Below are positions 5,653 through 12,105 of a DNA stretch of 13,341 nt, one piece after another. Under the pieces are notes generated by a model. The model worked only from the letters and a program-made list of their open reading frames with translations. It searched no databases and was not told the origin of the DNA. This stretch comes from FW021-bin31 sp964422465 (lineage in GTDB: Bacteria; Bacteroidota; Bacteroidia; Chitinophagales; Chitinophagaceae): assembly GCA_964422465.1 (NCBI GenBank), contig CAYRBD010000089.1:1-13341 (forward strand), in the 5' to 3' direction. Position 1 is the first letter of the stretch; each line of letters begins with the position of its first letter. The translations under genes were made by a program, and so were the position numbers.

Positions 5653-8577
5653 TTATTCTACTGCTAATGCATCAAACAGAATTTCGGCCGGGTGAAAGGC
5701 TCTTCTTGCGAGCCCATCTTTTATCTGGTGACGGCAACTGGTGCCCGGGGCTGCAATGATCACATCTTCAGACATTTTTCTGACAGCGGGAAACAAGACC
5801 AGTTCTCCTACCTTCATAGCCAGGTCATAATGTTCTTTTTCAAAACCAAAAGAACCGGCCATTCCACAACAGCCGGAAGGAATGATACGTACGGTATAGT
5901 TCGGGGGTAGCGAAAGGATTTTCTGGGTAATGGCGATGGAAGTAAGCGCTTTTTGATGACAATGGCCTTGTAGTTTTACCATCCGTTTTTCCCGGGTAAA
6001 CTGGTGTGGTCCAATGTTTCCTTCTTCCATCTCTCTGGCAATAAATTCTCCGAATAATAAAGCATTTTTTCCCAACTGTCGTGCATCTTCCCGCATACTT
6101 TTATCTACAATGTCCGGATACTCATCCCGGAAAGACAGGATGGCGGAGGGCTCTATTCCCACTAATGGGGTTTCTGCTGTAATCAGGTCTTTAAGTAACT
6201 GCACATTTTTTTCTGCTATTTTCTTTGCCTCCCGCAACAGCCCTTTCGACATATAAGCGCGGGCGCTTTCTCCATGTTCAGGACAAATTACTTCATAACC
6301 GAGCGCCTCCAGGAGTTTGACTGCCTTAATGCCGATCTCTGTATCATTGTAATTTGTAAATTCATCATTAAAAAGATAAACCTTCTTTATCGTCTGGCGT
6401 TGAGCCGGTTTATGCTTTTTCAACCATTTATCCAGGGTGGTAGAATAAAGTTTAGGGATGGAACGCTTTGGTGCAAAGCCAACAAAACGCTTAAAAAGAC
6501 CGGAAGTAATTTTGTTTGTTACAAAAAAATTATAAAGCCCGGGAACCTTTGCAGCTTTGGCAGACAGTTTCCCAAAGTGTGCGATCATTTTTGAACGCAT
6601 GGGAACGCCATTGGCATCAAAATAATGTTGTAGAAATTCCATTTTTACTTTTGCAATATCTACATCTGAAGGGCACTCGCTTTTACAGCCTTTGCATTCC
6701 AGGCAATTGTCCATTACCTCATAAATCTCTTTATGGTCGAACTTGTTGACCTTGTCCGAGTTCGTAAGATATTCCCGAATGATATTGGCCCGGGCCCGTG
6801 TGGTATCTTTCTCATTATGTGTAACCATATAACTCGGGCACATGGTTCCTCCGGTTTTTTCCGTCTTTCTGCATACGCCTGTACCATTACACTGCTCGGC
6901 ATGTTGTAAAATAGTAACCGGTCCAAAATCAAGGATCGTTTCTATCTCAGGCGCTTTTTTACCGGGTTCGTAACGGAGGCTGGTATTCATCGGGGGCGTA
7001 TCCACAATTTTACCTGGATTAAAGATACCATTGGGATCCCAGGTTTTCTTGATCTGTTTCAGTAATTCAAAATTATGGTCACCAATCATTTGTCGGATAA
7101 ATTCCCCACGGAGCCGCCCATCTCCATGTTCTCCGCTTAAGGAACCTTTGTATTTTTTTACCAGTGTGGCTATTTCCTCGGCAATGATGCGAAACTGTTT
7201 ATTGCCTTCCCGGGTTTTTAAATTAATGATGGGTCTCAGGTGTAATTCCCCTGAGCCGGCATGGGCATAATGAACGGAATACAAATTGTACTTTTTCAAG
7301 ATCACGTTAAACTCCCGAATGTACGCCGGCAGGTCTTCCACGGATACTGCCGTATCTTCTATGACGCCTACCGCCTTTTCATCACCCGGCATATTGCCCA
7401 ACAGCCCCAGGCCGGCCTTTCGCAGCGACCAGACCTTTGCTGTATCGTCCCCAAACAGGAGTGGAAAATGGTACCCTAATCCGGCAGCTTTCAGCTCCCT
7501 TTTCAATTGCTCTGCTTTTTCCTGAATTTCTTCTCTGGAATCTGACAGAAAACCAATGACCAGGATTGCACCCGGCTCTCCCTCTACGAAGAAGCGGTTC
7601 CTACTTTGTTCGATGTTGTTTTTTGTACAATCCAGTATATAATGGTCCATCAGTTCACTTGCAGAAGGCTGGTGTCGCATGGCTATTACATTGGCACGCA
7701 GTGCCTCATCTACTGTGTTGAAATGAACGCATAACAACCCTTCTTCAGCGGGAGGCAGCGGTAAGAGATTGAGTTTTATCTCTGTAATGAAAGCCAGGGT
7801 CCCTTCAGACCCGGCTATGAGTTTACAAAAGTTAAAATCCTCTCCTCCTTCGCGAAAGGGTGCTGTATCGGCAAGGCTGTCCAGGGCGTAGCCGGTGTTT
7901 CTGCGGGTGACATTTGTCGCGGGAAATTCAGACTGGATTTCTTTCTGGTTTTCAGGGTTTGAAAGAAGCGCCTTCATATTTTGATAAATGGCAGCCTCCA
8001 GTTTATTTTCCGAGTCACATTTTTTCTCGAAATCCGTTTTTGAAAGGGAATGGAATACGGCTTCGGAGCCATCACTCAAGAGCGCTTTTACCTCAAGTAG
8101 ATGATCCCGTGTTGTCCCATAGATGACGGAATTGCTCCCGCAGGAATTGTTTCCCACCATCCCGCCAATCATGGCCCGGTTAGAGGTAGAGGTTTCCGGC
8201 CCAAACTGAAGGCCATGTGGTTTAAGAGACAGGTTAAGCTCATCTCGTATGACACCCGGCTGCACGCGAACCCAGTGCTCTGCTTCATTCAATTCTATGA
8301 TTTTCGTAAATTTTGGCGATACATCCACTACGATTCCCTTTCCAACCACCTGTCCTGCAAGGGAGGTGCCGGCAGTTCGCGGGATAAGGGATGTTTTTTC
8401 TTTTAACGCAAATTGTATTAATTTTTGAAGGTCTGATTCGTTTTCAGGTATTGCTACAGCTAGTGGAAGTTCCCGATAGGCAGACGCATCCGTAGCATAA
8501 AGCTTCTTCATGGTGGTATCAAAGTAGAGCGCCCCCTCAAGTTCCCCGGCAAGTGTTCCCAATTTTGCTGGTGTCAT
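5653..8577 (-). CDS. FAD-linked and iron-sulfur 2-hydroxyacid dehydrogenase (GlcD-GlcF / YdiJ-like fusion)
   Basis: The enzyme probably oxidises a D-2-hydroxyacid (D-2-hydroxyglutarate, D-lactate or glycolate class), passing electrons from FAD through Fe-S clusters to a membrane or soluble acceptor. Its 974 residues carry, in order: a PCMH-type FAD-binding domain (about 38-275) with PRTAGTSLAGQ (66-76), GPETSTSNRAMIGGMVGNNS (126-145) and GSEGTLAFITE (256-266); a GlcD-like C-terminal FAD-oxidase domain (about 276-525) with HYAHAGSGELHLRP (436-449) and SGEHGDGR (481-488); a ferredoxin-like part with C563-x5-C569-x10-C580-P and C625-xx-C628-xx-C631-xxx-C635-P; and a GlcF-like cysteine-rich domain with GHCHQKAL (871-878), SGCCGMAGS (901-909) and GTSCRH (945-950). 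This layout matches E. coli YdiJ, described as a D-2-hydroxyglutarate dehydrogenase, but the substrate cannot be read from sequence. The gene is intact, with no signal peptide. The ATG at 8577 gives the usual N-terminus. Confidence 0.93.
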   Translation of the reverse strand: MTPAKLGTLAGELEGALYFDTTMKKLYATDASAYRELPLAVAIPENESDLQKLIQFALKEKTSLIPRTAGTSLAGQVVGKGIVVDVSPKFTKIIELNEAEHWVRVQPGVIRDELNLSLKPHGLQFGPETSTSNRAMIGGMVGNNSCGSNSVIYGTTRDHLLEVKALLSDGSEAVFHSLSKTDFEKKCDSENKLEAAIYQNMKALLSNPENQKEIQSEFPATNVTRRNTGYALDSLADTAPFREGGEDFNFCKLIAGSEGTLAFITEIKLNLLPLPPAEEGLLCVHFNTVDEALRANVIAMRHQPSASELMDHYILDCTKNNIEQSRNRFFVEGEPGAILVIGFLSDSREEIQEKAEQLKRELKAAGLGYHFPLLFGDDTAKVWSLRKAGLGLLGNMPGDEKAVGVIEDTAVSVEDLPAYIREFNVILKKYNLYSVHYAHAGSGELHLRPIINLKTREGNKQFRIIAEEIATLVKKYKGSLSGEHGDGRLRGEFIRQMIGDHNFELLKQIKKTWDPNGIFNPGKIVDTPPMNTSLRYEPGKKAPEIETILDFGPVTILQHAEQCNGTGVCRKTEKTGGTMCPSYMVTHNEKDTTRARANIIREYLTNSDKVNKFDHKEIYEVMDNCLECKGCKSECPSDVDIAKVKMEFLQHYFDANGVPMRSKMIAHFGKLSAKAAKVPGLYNFFVTNKITSGLFKRFVGFAPKRSIPKLYSTTLDKWLKKHKPAQRQTIKKVYLFNDEFTNYNDTEIGIKAVKLLEALGYEVICPEHGESARAYMSKGLLREAKKIAEKNVQLLKDLITAETPLVGIEPSAILSFRDEYPDIVDKSMREDARQLGKNALLFGEFIAREMEEGNIGPHQFTREKRMVKLQGHCHQKALTSIAITQKILSLPPNYTVRIIPSGCCGMAGSFGFEKEHYDLAMKVGELVLFPAVRKMSEDVIIAAPGTSCRHQIKDGLARRAFHPAEILFDALAVE

Positions 8578-8590
8578 AATATTTCTTGTT

Positions 8591-8623
8591 GAAATGTATA
8601 GTGGTGAAGGCGTAAAATTACAA
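8591..8623 (-). promoter_or_regulatory. Weak candidate promoter for the FAD/Fe-S dehydrogenase
   Basis: On the minus strand, TTG (8623-8621) is followed after 22 bases by TACATTTC (8598-8591), one mismatch from the Bacteroidota -7 consensus TANNTTTG and within its normal spacing. The start of transcription would fall only a few bases before the ATG at 8577, giving a very short leader. Tentative. Confidence 0.28.
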
Positions 8624-8640
8624 CAAAAAAGTCTTTTTTT

Positions 8641-8693
8641 TCAATGTTCCAGAGTTTCAATGTTCCATTATAATCTGGAACTACTCTGGAACT
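8641..8693. repeat. Octamer-type repeats (TGRAACWY) arranged as an inverted repeat or hairpin
   Basis: TCAATGTTCC occurs twice (8641-8650 and 8657-8666), which on the minus strand reads as 8-base units such as TGGAACAT and TGAAACTC. TCTGGAACT occurs twice on the plus strand (8674-8682 and 8685-8693). The two halves face each other: GTTCCAGAGT (8646-8655) pairs perfectly with ACTCTGGAAC (8683-8692), and inside it GTTCCA (8662-8667) pairs with TGGAAC (8676-8681) around an 8-base loop. The result is a 47-base hairpin between the anti-sigma stop (8705) and the dehydrogenase start (8577). On the minus strand an A-run follows first, so it is not a standard terminator; it may be a transcript-end or processing structure. 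Confidence 0.7.
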
Positions 8694-8704
8694 CCCCCTG
8701 CCCG

Positions 8705-9100
8705 CTACCGTTCCTGTTCTCTCTGCTCGGTTCGGGACGGATGTCTGTGTTCTCCTTTCATCGTATAATCTACCGCAAAATAGGCTATCAAAAGAATTAG
8801 AATAATGATAAAAACAATGACAATGAGCCAAAGGTAGCTTTTAGGCTTTCTGTTGCGGGAATGATGCCGACGTAGCTGACGCTTAAACCGGCTTCTGATT
8901 TGCTGTACTATTGCAGGCAGTTCATCGGGCTGTTCCATTTCAATAAGCCCTTCAAGCGCTTCAGAGCAGAATTCGCAAGTAGATAAATGCACTTCTATCT
9001 GATGCCGTTCTTCCCGGCTCAGATTACCATGCAGATAAGCCCGCAATTGTTCTTCACTCAGACAAGTAGTTTCCTTAAAAATATCCTTTGGCATATCCAT
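8705..9100 (-). CDS. Zinc-finger membrane anti-sigma factor
   Basis: It probably binds and silences the ECF sigma factor encoded just upstream. Its 131 residues contain an N-terminal putative zinc-finger (ZAS/zf-HC2-like) domain with LSEEQLRAYLHGNLSREE (14-31) and the metal-binding motif H38-xxx-C42-xx-C45 (HLSTCEFC), a basic linker (RSRFKRQLRRHHSRNRKPK, 69-87), one membrane helix (about 88-110) and a short charged tail of about 20 residues. The expected topology is a cytoplasmic zinc finger with the tail outside the inner membrane. The tail is too short for a folded sensor domain and there is no FecR domain, so signal sensing probably needs a partner or the membrane itself. It follows the sigma gene by 39 bases on the same strand. 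ATG at 9100 is used; ATG at 9094 is an equally possible start two codons later. Confidence 0.88.
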   Translation of the reverse strand: MDMPKDIFKETTCLSEEQLRAYLHGNLSREERHQIEVHLSTCEFCSEALEGLIEMEQPDELPAIVQQIRSRFKRQLRRHHSRNRKPKSYLWLIVIVFIIILILLIAYFAVDYTMKGEHRHPSRTEQREQER

Positions 9101-9139
9101 AAAAATACCCTTCTAATCATTAATCTTTTAAAATCCTGT

Positions 9140-9706
9140 TCATTTTTCATCTTCCTTTTCCATAAAGAGCTTTATATTTCTTCTTCCATTTTGAATATAA
9201 CTTTTTACCTGTTTCAGAGAATAGCCTTTCTCCGAGGATATTTCCTGATAGGTCTTTTGATGAAAATAAAACAACCGGATGCAGCTTTGTTGTTCTTCAT
9301 TCAGCGATTTCATAGCCTCCTCCAGGCGGTTGTATTGTTTTTCTTTTTCAATAAATTCCGAATGATTCAGAGAGGTTTCAGCTACCGGTTCTCTGGTGGC
9401 GTCCAGGGGGAGGGTTTCATGCTTTACTTTTCTCAAGTGCATCAGGCAATGATTTCGGGTGACTTGGTAAAGCCAGGCTTTAAAATACCTGATTTCATCT
9501 TTCCGAATTTCTCCAATCACCTTTAAGCAAATTTGCTGTGTGTGATCCTGAGCTTCGGTTTTGTTTTTCAAATATTTCATACATACCCCGAAGATCAGAT
9601 GCAGATAGCGCTCTAATAAAAGACCAATCCAATTTTCATCGTGATCGTTCCGGTAGTGGCTCAACAGTTCCTCGTCACTCTGGTATGAATATTGATTTTT
9701 TTGCAC
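9140..9706 (-). CDS. ECF-type RNA polymerase sigma factor
   Basis: This extracytoplasmic-function sigma-70 family protein directs RNA polymerase to a specific regulon. At 188 residues it has the normal ECF size. Region 2 (about 26-93) includes LLERYLHLIFGVCMKYLKN, the helix that contacts core polymerase, and YFKAWLYQVTRNHCLMHLRK (74-93), the -10 recognition helix. Region 4 (about 128-183) has LNEEQQSCIRLFYFHQKTYQ and a helix-turn-helix with YSLKQVKSYIQNGRRNIK (162-179). Regions 1.1 and 3 are absent. The only start in frame ahead of region 2 is GTG at 9706; an in-frame stop lies at 9733-9731 and there is no upstream ATG. The stop is TGA at 9142-9140, 39 bases before the anti-sigma start. The gene diverges from the NlpC/P60 gene with an 80-base shared gap. 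Its target genes cannot be read from this window. Confidence 0.93.
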   Translation of the reverse strand: MQKNQYSYQSDEELLSHYRNDHDENWIGLLLERYLHLIFGVCMKYLKNKTEAQDHTQQICLKVIGEIRKDEIRYFKAWLYQVTRNHCLMHLRKVKHETLPLDATREPVAETSLNHSEFIEKEKQYNRLEEAMKSLNEEQQSCIRLFYFHQKTYQEISSEKGYSLKQVKSYIQNGRRNIKLFMEKEDEK

Positions 9707-9757
9707 CCTATAAATGTACAGATTATTTATTTATTTTTACCTTTTATAAGAACCTTA

Positions 9758-9772
9758 TTTTAAGTCTTAAAA
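9758..9772. promoter_or_regulatory. Perfect 15-base inverted repeat in the divergent sigma/NlpC promoter region
   Basis: TTTTAAG-T-CTTAAAA is a perfect inverted repeat with a one-base centre, 14 bases before the NlpC start codon and 51 bases upstream of the sigma GTG. Just left of it are two similar direct segments, ACCTTTTATAAG (9739-9750) and ACCTTATTTTAAG (9752-9764). The symmetry and position suit a dimeric regulator's operator, but A+T-rich palindromes of this size do arise by chance. Confidence 0.35.
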
Positions 9773-9786
9773 CCCTGTTATGTCTT

Positions 9787-10557
9787 ATGGAATATCTTAT
9801 ATGCACGGTGCCGGTGATGCCCTTGCGAGCGATGCCTTCTAACAAAAGTGAAATGGTGAGCCAGTTGCTTTTTGGGGAGGCGGCGGTTATCCTTGAAAAA
9901 ACAGAGGAAGGGTGGATTCGCATCAGAAATCAGTTTGACAGGTATGAGGGATGGGCTTTTTATAACCAAATGACTGCAATTGAGGAGGAATTATACCAGG
10001 AACCCACGGAAGAATATACTTCAGAAATCCTTGCCGGTGTTTCGGTTAGCGGGCACCCGATGAACCTGCCCCTGGGTAGTTTCCTAAAAGGGATGCGTCA
10101 TGGTGAGATGCAGTGGAGCAAGGTGAATATCGTGTATAAAGGAGAACCTTTGAAACCTGGCGACCAGGAAATTACGGAAAAAAGGATGCGGAGCATGGCG
10201 TACAGATTTTTAAATGCTCCTTATTTATGGGGCGGACGTTCGCCTTACGGGATCGACTGTTCGGGGTTTGTTCAGTCTGTTTTTCGTCTTTTGGGGAAAG
10301 CGCTTCCCAGGGACGCCTCCATGCAGGCTGCCTGTGGCGAACTTCTGGAAGAAGGCATGGCTCTCCGATGTGGAGATTTGGCTTTTTTTGAAAATGAAAA
10401 ACAGAAAATTACCCACGTGGGGATCATACTTAATCATATTGAAATCATTCATTCCTCCGGGAAAGTGCGGGTAGATAAGTTGGACAAAACCGGTATCTTT
10501 AATAAAGATGTGGGTAAATATACCCATAGGCTGGCCATGATCCGGCGGATTTATTAA
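9787..10557 (+). CDS. NlpC/P60 family peptidase with SH3-like N-terminus (YkfC-like)
   Basis: Probably a gamma-D-glutamyl-diamino acid endopeptidase that trims cell-wall peptides. Its 256 residues include one or two bacterial SH3-type regions (about 1-125: VPVMPLRAMPSNKSEMVSQ, then WIRIRNQFDRYEGWA) and a C-terminal NlpC/P60 domain (about 130-256). The catalytic set is visible: Cys158 in YGIDCSGFVQS, His210 in ITHVGIIL and His222 in IIHSSG. PYLWGGRSPYGIDCSG is the family signature. No signal peptide or lipobox is present, which fits the cytoplasmic YkfC branch that recycles muropeptides rather than a secreted hydrolase. The ATG at 9787 is chosen because M-E-Y-L-I-C-T-V-P-V starts the SH3 part; the open frame upstream runs antisense through the sigma gene. 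Guanine deaminase follows after 23 bases. Confidence 0.92.
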   Translation: MEYLICTVPVMPLRAMPSNKSEMVSQLLFGEAAVILEKTEEGWIRIRNQFDRYEGWAFYNQMTAIEEELYQEPTEEYTSEILAGVSVSGHPMNLPLGSFLKGMRHGEMQWSKVNIVYKGEPLKPGDQEITEKRMRSMAYRFLNAPYLWGGRSPYGIDCSGFVQSVFRLLGKALPRDASMQAACGELLEEGMALRCGDLAFFENEKQKITHVGIILNHIEIIHSSGKVRVDKLDKTGIFNKDVGKYTHRLAMIRRIY

Positions 10558-10580
10558 GAGAAACATTAACGCTTTAAACT

Positions 10581-11057
10581 ATGGAATCAAATACTCAGAA
10601 ATTTTTAAAAGAAGCAATTGATCTGTCAAGGGAAGGGATGTTATCCGGCAAGGGTGGGCCCTTCGGCTGTGTGATTGTGAAGGAAGGTGAAATAATAGGA
10701 AGAGGGTACAATCAGGTATTGGCGCTGCGTGATCCTACCGCACACGCTGAAATAATGGCTATCCGGGATGCATGCCAACGGCTGAACTCCTTTAGTCTTG
10801 AAGATTGCGAGTTGTACACTTCCTGCGAGCCTTGTCCTATGTGTATGGCTGCTATTTATTGGGCTCGTATTCCCAAGGTCTATTTTTGCAACTCCAAGGA
10901 GGATGCCGCCCATATCGGATTTGATGATTCTTTTATTAATAGCCAGTTGCAACTCGATCCTAACCAGCGGTTTGTTCTCCTCCGGCAGATTCAATCAGAT
11001 TTCGCTCTTCAGGTTTTTAGAGACTGGGAAAACAAAACAGATAAAAAGATGTACTAA
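10581..11057 (+). CDS. guaD: Guanine deaminase (CDA-fold nucleobase deaminase)
   Basis: It converts guanine to xanthine and ammonia in purine salvage, using one zinc ion in the cytoplasm. The 158 residues match in length and layout the B. subtilis GuaD branch of the cytidine-deaminase fold: GGPFGCVIVKEGEIIG (25-40), DPTAHAEIMAIRDAC (51-65) with zinc ligand His55 and proton-shuttle Glu57, and SCEPCPMCMAAIYWARIPKV (81-100) with zinc ligands Cys85 and Cys88. GFDDSF (113-118) and a C-terminal aromatic tail ending KKMY are typical of the guanine-specific branch and not of tRNA adenosine deaminase TadA. ATG at 10581 is 23 bases after the NlpC stop, and the Nudix gene follows after 33 bases, so the three are likely one operon. 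Specificity is inferred by resemblance to remembered GuaD sequence; another nucleobase is possible. Confidence 0.9.
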   Translation: MESNTQKFLKEAIDLSREGMLSGKGGPFGCVIVKEGEIIGRGYNQVLALRDPTAHAEIMAIRDACQRLNSFSLEDCELYTSCEPCPMCMAAIYWARIPKVYFCNSKEDAAHIGFDDSFINSQLQLDPNQRFVLLRQIQSDFALQVFRDWENKTDKKMY

Positions 11058-11090
11058 GTAGTACTTATTTACTTGTAAATATAGCGAAGA

Positions 11091-11681
11091 ATGAAAGAAA
11101 TGAAATGGGAGTTAGTCTCCTCTCAATACCTTTTTAAAGATGGCTGGCTGACGGCTCGCCGGGATCGGTGCCGGATGCCGGACGGCAGAATTGTAGATCC
11201 CTATTATGTAATGGAATATCCGGATTGGGTAAATGCGGTAGCGCTTACTAAAGAGGGTAAAATACTCATGGTTGTACAATACCGGCATGCCCTTGGAAAA
11301 GTTTCGCCGGAGCTCCCGGGTGGTTGTATTGATCCTGAAGATGAAAACCCGGAAGAAGCGGTACGAAGAGAATTACTGGAAGAGACAGGTTACCTGTTTA
11401 GGAAATTTACCCCTTTAGGTGTTATTTCTGCCAATCCTTCTACCAATAACAACCTCACGCACCTTTTTCTGGCCGAAGAGGGAGATAAAATTCAAGGGCA
11501 GACGCTGGATCCAAATGAAGATATTGAAGTTCAGGCTTACACGCCTGAAGAAATTATGCAACTCTTGACAGATAACAAAATCATGCAAAGTCTGCATGTC
11601 AGCGGTCTGTTTTATGCCTTCCGGTACTTAAAACTGCTGTCTTTTCAGGGAAATAAACAGGACTCAATAAAAAATGAGTAA
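11091..11681 (+). CDS. Nudix hydrolase, ADP-ribose pyrophosphatase-like
   Basis: It probably hydrolyses a nucleoside diphosphate linked to another group, such as ADP-ribose or a nucleotide sugar, with Mg2+ in the cytoplasm. Of 196 residues, the N-terminal strand region (about 1-45, with WELVSSQYLFKDGWLTARRD) precedes the Nudix fold. The Nudix box runs from Gly78 to Gly100: ELPGGCIDPEDENPEEA followed by VRRELLEETG, with the catalytic REUxEExG core at 93-100. Between Gly78 and Glu85 there are six residues rather than the canonical five, a one-residue insertion. WVNAVALTKEGKILMVVQYRH and ISANPSTNNN (112-121) are typical of ADP-ribose pyrophosphatase relatives, but substrate cannot be fixed. ATG at 11091 is used; ATG at 11100 is a possible alternative. 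It is last in the plus-strand cluster and converges with the RRM gene. Confidence 0.88.
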   Translation: MKEMKWELVSSQYLFKDGWLTARRDRCRMPDGRIVDPYYVMEYPDWVNAVALTKEGKILMVVQYRHALGKVSPELPGGCIDPEDENPEEAVRRELLEETGYLFRKFTPLGVISANPSTNNNLTHLFLAEEGDKIQGQTLDPNEDIEVQAYTPEEIMQLLTDNKIMQSLHVSGLFYAFRYLKLLSFQGNKQDSIKNE

Positions 11682-11757
11682 GGCGGATCTCACTTATGGG
11701 AATATCCGCCCTCAATAAATTTACTTTTTGGTCCTATCTTAGGAAAAAGAGTTTTCC
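11682..11757. terminator. Convergent gap with two inverted repeats, possible weak bidirectional terminator
   Basis: Between the convergent Nudix and RRM stops, GGCGGAT (11682-11688) pairs with ATCCGCC (11704-11710) across a 15-base loop right after the Nudix stop. AGGAAAA (11741-11747) pairs with TTTTCCT (11752-11758) across AGAG, reaching into the RRM stop codon. A T-run (11725-11729) follows the first stem only after about 14 bases. The placement fits ends of transcription from both sides, but neither hairpin has the tight stem plus T-tract of a textbook intrinsic terminator. Confidence 0.4.
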
Positions 11758-12027
11758 TTAGTAACGATTCCTGTTGTCTCTTGGTTTGGGAGGCAGGGCT
11801 TTGCTTACGCGCAGGGGACGTCCGTTGGAGTCTTTCCCGTTGAGTTGTTCAATAGCCTGGGAAGCGTCTTCGTCATTCGGCATTTCTACAAATCCAAATC
11901 CCTTACTCCGTCCTGTAAACTTATCAATGATGATCTTGGTAGAGGCTACTTCTCCAAATTCAGCAAAAAGCGCTTCCAAATCTTCCTCGTGCAATTGATA
12001 ACTCAGGTTTCCTACAAAAATGTTCAT
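11758..12027 (-). CDS. Single-RRM RNA-binding protein
   Basis: A small cytoplasmic RNA-binding protein: 89 residues that are almost entirely one RNA recognition motif. RNP2 is IFVGNL (3-8) and RNP1 is KGFGFVEM (42-49), with the aromatic residues at the positions that stack on RNA bases. The helix LHEEDLEALFAEFGEV (12-27) and the closing GRPLRVSKA (69-77) complete the fold, followed by a short basic tail PKPRDNRNRY. Such proteins are common in Bacteroidota and cyanobacteria and have been linked to cold response and RNA-based regulation. The gene is 78 bases downstream of the DEAD-box helicase on the same strand, so the two probably act in one RNA-remodelling pathway. The gap between them is filled by 7-base repeats. 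Target RNAs are unknown. Confidence 0.93.
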   Translation of the reverse strand: MNIFVGNLSYQLHEEDLEALFAEFGEVASTKIIIDKFTGRSKGFGFVEMPNDEDASQAIEQLNGKDSNGRPLRVSKALPPKPRDNRNRY

Positions 12028-12030
12028 GTT

Positions 12031-12100
12031 AGATAAAATTAATGATAATTGATAAAGTGTTAAAAGTTAAAAATTAAAGTCTAAGATTTAAGATTTAAAA
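12031..12100. repeat. Degenerate A/T heptanucleotide array filling the helicase-RRM gap
   Basis: From 12059 to 12100 six consecutive 7-base units follow the pattern NNTAARA: GTTAAAA twice, ATTAAAG, TCTAAGA, TTTAAGA and TTTAAAA. Looser units in the same phase extend back to 12031 (AGATAAA, ATTAATG, ATAATTG, ATAAAGT). The array covers nearly all of the 78-base gap between the helicase stop (12106) and the RRM start (12027), so it would form the RRM gene's leader. A+T richness makes the period less secure than at 3745-3812, but the TAAR core repeats in step six times. Confidence 0.65.
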
Positions 12101-12105
12101 TTAGT

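Noticed and set aside
8987..9526. A 179-codon open frame on the plus strand.
   Set aside because: It is entirely antisense to the well-supported sigma and anti-sigma genes and its Phe/Leu-rich composition is that of a shadow frame.
9538..9786. An 83-codon upstream extension of the NlpC/P60 reading frame.
   Set aside because: It lies antisense to the start of the sigma factor gene, has no domain resemblance, and the family's usual N-terminus begins exactly at the ATG at 9787.
11056..11066. Small palindrome AAGTA-G-TACTT after the guanine deaminase stop.
   Set aside because: Five pairs with a one-base loop, no T-run, and inside a likely operon; too small to support a terminator or operator.
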